Assembly (NCBI GenBank): GCA_026724425.1 | Contig: JAIUCV010000569.1 | Location: 310,001-374,000 of the forward strand | Source: Erythrophleum ivorense | Lineage: Eukaryota > Streptophyta > Magnoliopsida > Fabales > Fabaceae | Reading direction: 5' to 3' | DNA: 64,000 nt | In this document: in pieces, positions 63,001 through 64,000 of the stretch | Numbering within the stretch: position 1 is the stretch's first letter | Layout: the number at the start of each line of letters is the position of its first letter | Program-made: the position numbers and the translations under genes | The notes under the pieces: model-generated | What the model was told of the DNA's origin: nothing | The model's input: the letters and a program-made list of their open reading frames with translations, nothing else | Databases searched by the model: none

Positions 63001-63669
63001 ATTTTTCTCCTCGTTTTCTTCCCCTTTTTGATGCACCTAAGAGAGCGGACCAACTTCTGTATTTTGGGCAGAAAATTTCGTGCTTAAGAAGGTGGAATAA
63101 GAAAGGAGAAGTGTGTGGGAGTTTCTAGAAGCATACTTTTCCAAAAATTCTAATTTTGTCCTTTCATAATGGCAATTTCGTTTCGACTTCGTTTTAGCTC
63201 CTTTTTGAGAACCGTCTTTTCCATTATAAAATTTAGGTTCCAAATTTAATAAAATGCCTTTGGAATTACTCAATTTAGAGCTAAAACCTTACCAAACAAA
63301 TCGGTCAAAGTTTAGGTCAATTGATGTTGAAAAACATACACCGGAGAGGCTTTACCAGTCCTGGGGCTTCCCATAGTTTTTGGGACCTCTGAGAACTTTG
63401 GGCAACTCAAAAATTTCATTTAAAAATTCCTCCTATGTGGTTTTCCAAAAGTTGCATTTATTTACGAAAATGCCATTACATTTCATCAGTTTCTGTCGTA
63501 ATTTTTTTCTCCATCCTAACTCCGTTTTTCTTTCCGTTTGAGCCTAGAATTATCATTTTAAGGAGTTTATGACTCAACCTAAATTTTTTGGGACATTATC
63601 TAGGTCATTTCAAAGGACTTGCTTTTATATGGCTCATTTTGTCGTTTTACAAAAATTACGTTCATTACA
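60058..63669 (-). mobile_element. Nested complete solo LTR (family 1), TSD CCTAA
   Basis: 3,612 bp, TGTAACACC to TTCATTACA, flanked by CCTAA at 60,053-60,057 and 63,670-63,674. It is diverged from the other copies, closest in texture to 58,412 and 40,188. No internal retrotransposon sequence. Confidence 0.9.
61623..61790. repeat. Six-copy GGGACTTTTGG minisatellite in the nested LTR
   Basis: Copies start near 61,623, 61,656, 61,688, 61,719, 61,749 and 61,779 (spacing 30-33 bp), each with a CCTCACCCA-like partner. Same minisatellite as 42,070-42,215. Confidence 0.8.
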
Positions 63670-64000
63670 CCTAATTTCTTATGGATATTGGATTTGCCTT
63701 ACTCATTCTTTAAGACATTCTTGGATTCAACCATGCTCTTGAGAGTCCATCTTTTTTTTAGGAGACTCTTTGCTTTATCTCAACCAATCTTAAGGGTTCT
63801 TAACTCATCCTTACTATAGCTAAGGATTCTTGGCCTCACCACACTCAAGCAAACCCAAGCACACATCATAACATCATTTAGAAAAACATAATGTGTTATC
63901 ATAGAACCATGGCATATGAAATCATGCTAGCATACTTTTCATGGCTTAAAAATACACATACACACATTCTAAGACAAGCTAAGCACACATCCATGCATGA

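Larger units (their letters stand above)
58412..64000 (-). mobile_element. Family-1 LTR split by a nested solo LTR
   Basis: Begins TGTAACACC at 58,412 inside another family-1 LTR. It runs to 60,057 and resumes at 63,675 after the nested copy, leaving the window at 64,000. At the joint, the sequence order GGATTGGTCTCACCTAATTT matches the uninterrupted copies at 14,775 and 17,835. Confidence 0.88.

Overview
The window is nuclear DNA of a flowering plant, probably a eudicot. It is AT-rich and gene-poor, and it contains a plastid-derived insert, an RTE-type LINE, many LTR-retrotransposon remnants and hAT-like MITEs. The only clear genes are two near-identical, intron-less GH18 (chitinase-like) genes about 20 kb apart on the + strand. 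No species can be named from the sequence.

Positions 1-8,050. The minus strand holds several short exon-like segments with good splice sites and compatible phases. They look like part of a multi-exon membrane-protein gene that runs off the left edge, and one 76-bp exon lies in a three-copy tandem array. A full-length but broken RTE LINE (2,086-5,269) sits between perfect 21-bp target-site duplications (TSDs). An intact copy of its target site survives 4 kb away. A plastid insert (about 7,315-8,045) carries relics of trnT-GGU and the psbD light-responsive promoter.

Positions 8,050-26,922. After AT-rich spacer comes a nest of transposable elements. A CACTA-like element (11,158-13,146 and 26,315-26,922) is split by a solo LTR (TSD CCACT). 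That LTR is split in turn by a 9.46-kb composite (15,444-24,906, TSD CTAAA). The composite contains TRIM-like units in both orientations, a complete 3.9-kb LTR and a non-coding 4.6-kb retrotransposon interior, and both of its ends are the same LTR end in inverted orientation.

Positions 26,923-54,110. This is a tandem segmental duplication. Unit 1 (from 26,923) and unit 2 (from 46,905) each carry a GH18 gene with its promoter. Between the genes lie a 2.7-kb solo LTR with a cluster of GCCGCGGCG motifs, a 3.9-kb solo LTR (TSD CATGT), a truncated LTR and another CACTA-like arm. Both GH18 proteins lack a catalytic aspartate. Copy 2 has lost a second one and has a 556-bp hAT-type MITE whose first three bases supply its stop codon.

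Positions 54,111-64,000. A second nest interrupts unit 2. One LTR holds a 1.6-kb solo LTR (TSD GAATG) and the start of a family-1 LTR. That family-1 LTR is split by an opposite-strand family-1 LTR, which is split again by a complete 3.6-kb solo LTR (TSD CCTAA). The outer elements run past the right edge.

The most unusual items are the inverted-end composite insertion, the MITE-derived stop codon in a duplicated pseudo-chitinase, the tandem exon triplication, and the plastid promoter relic.
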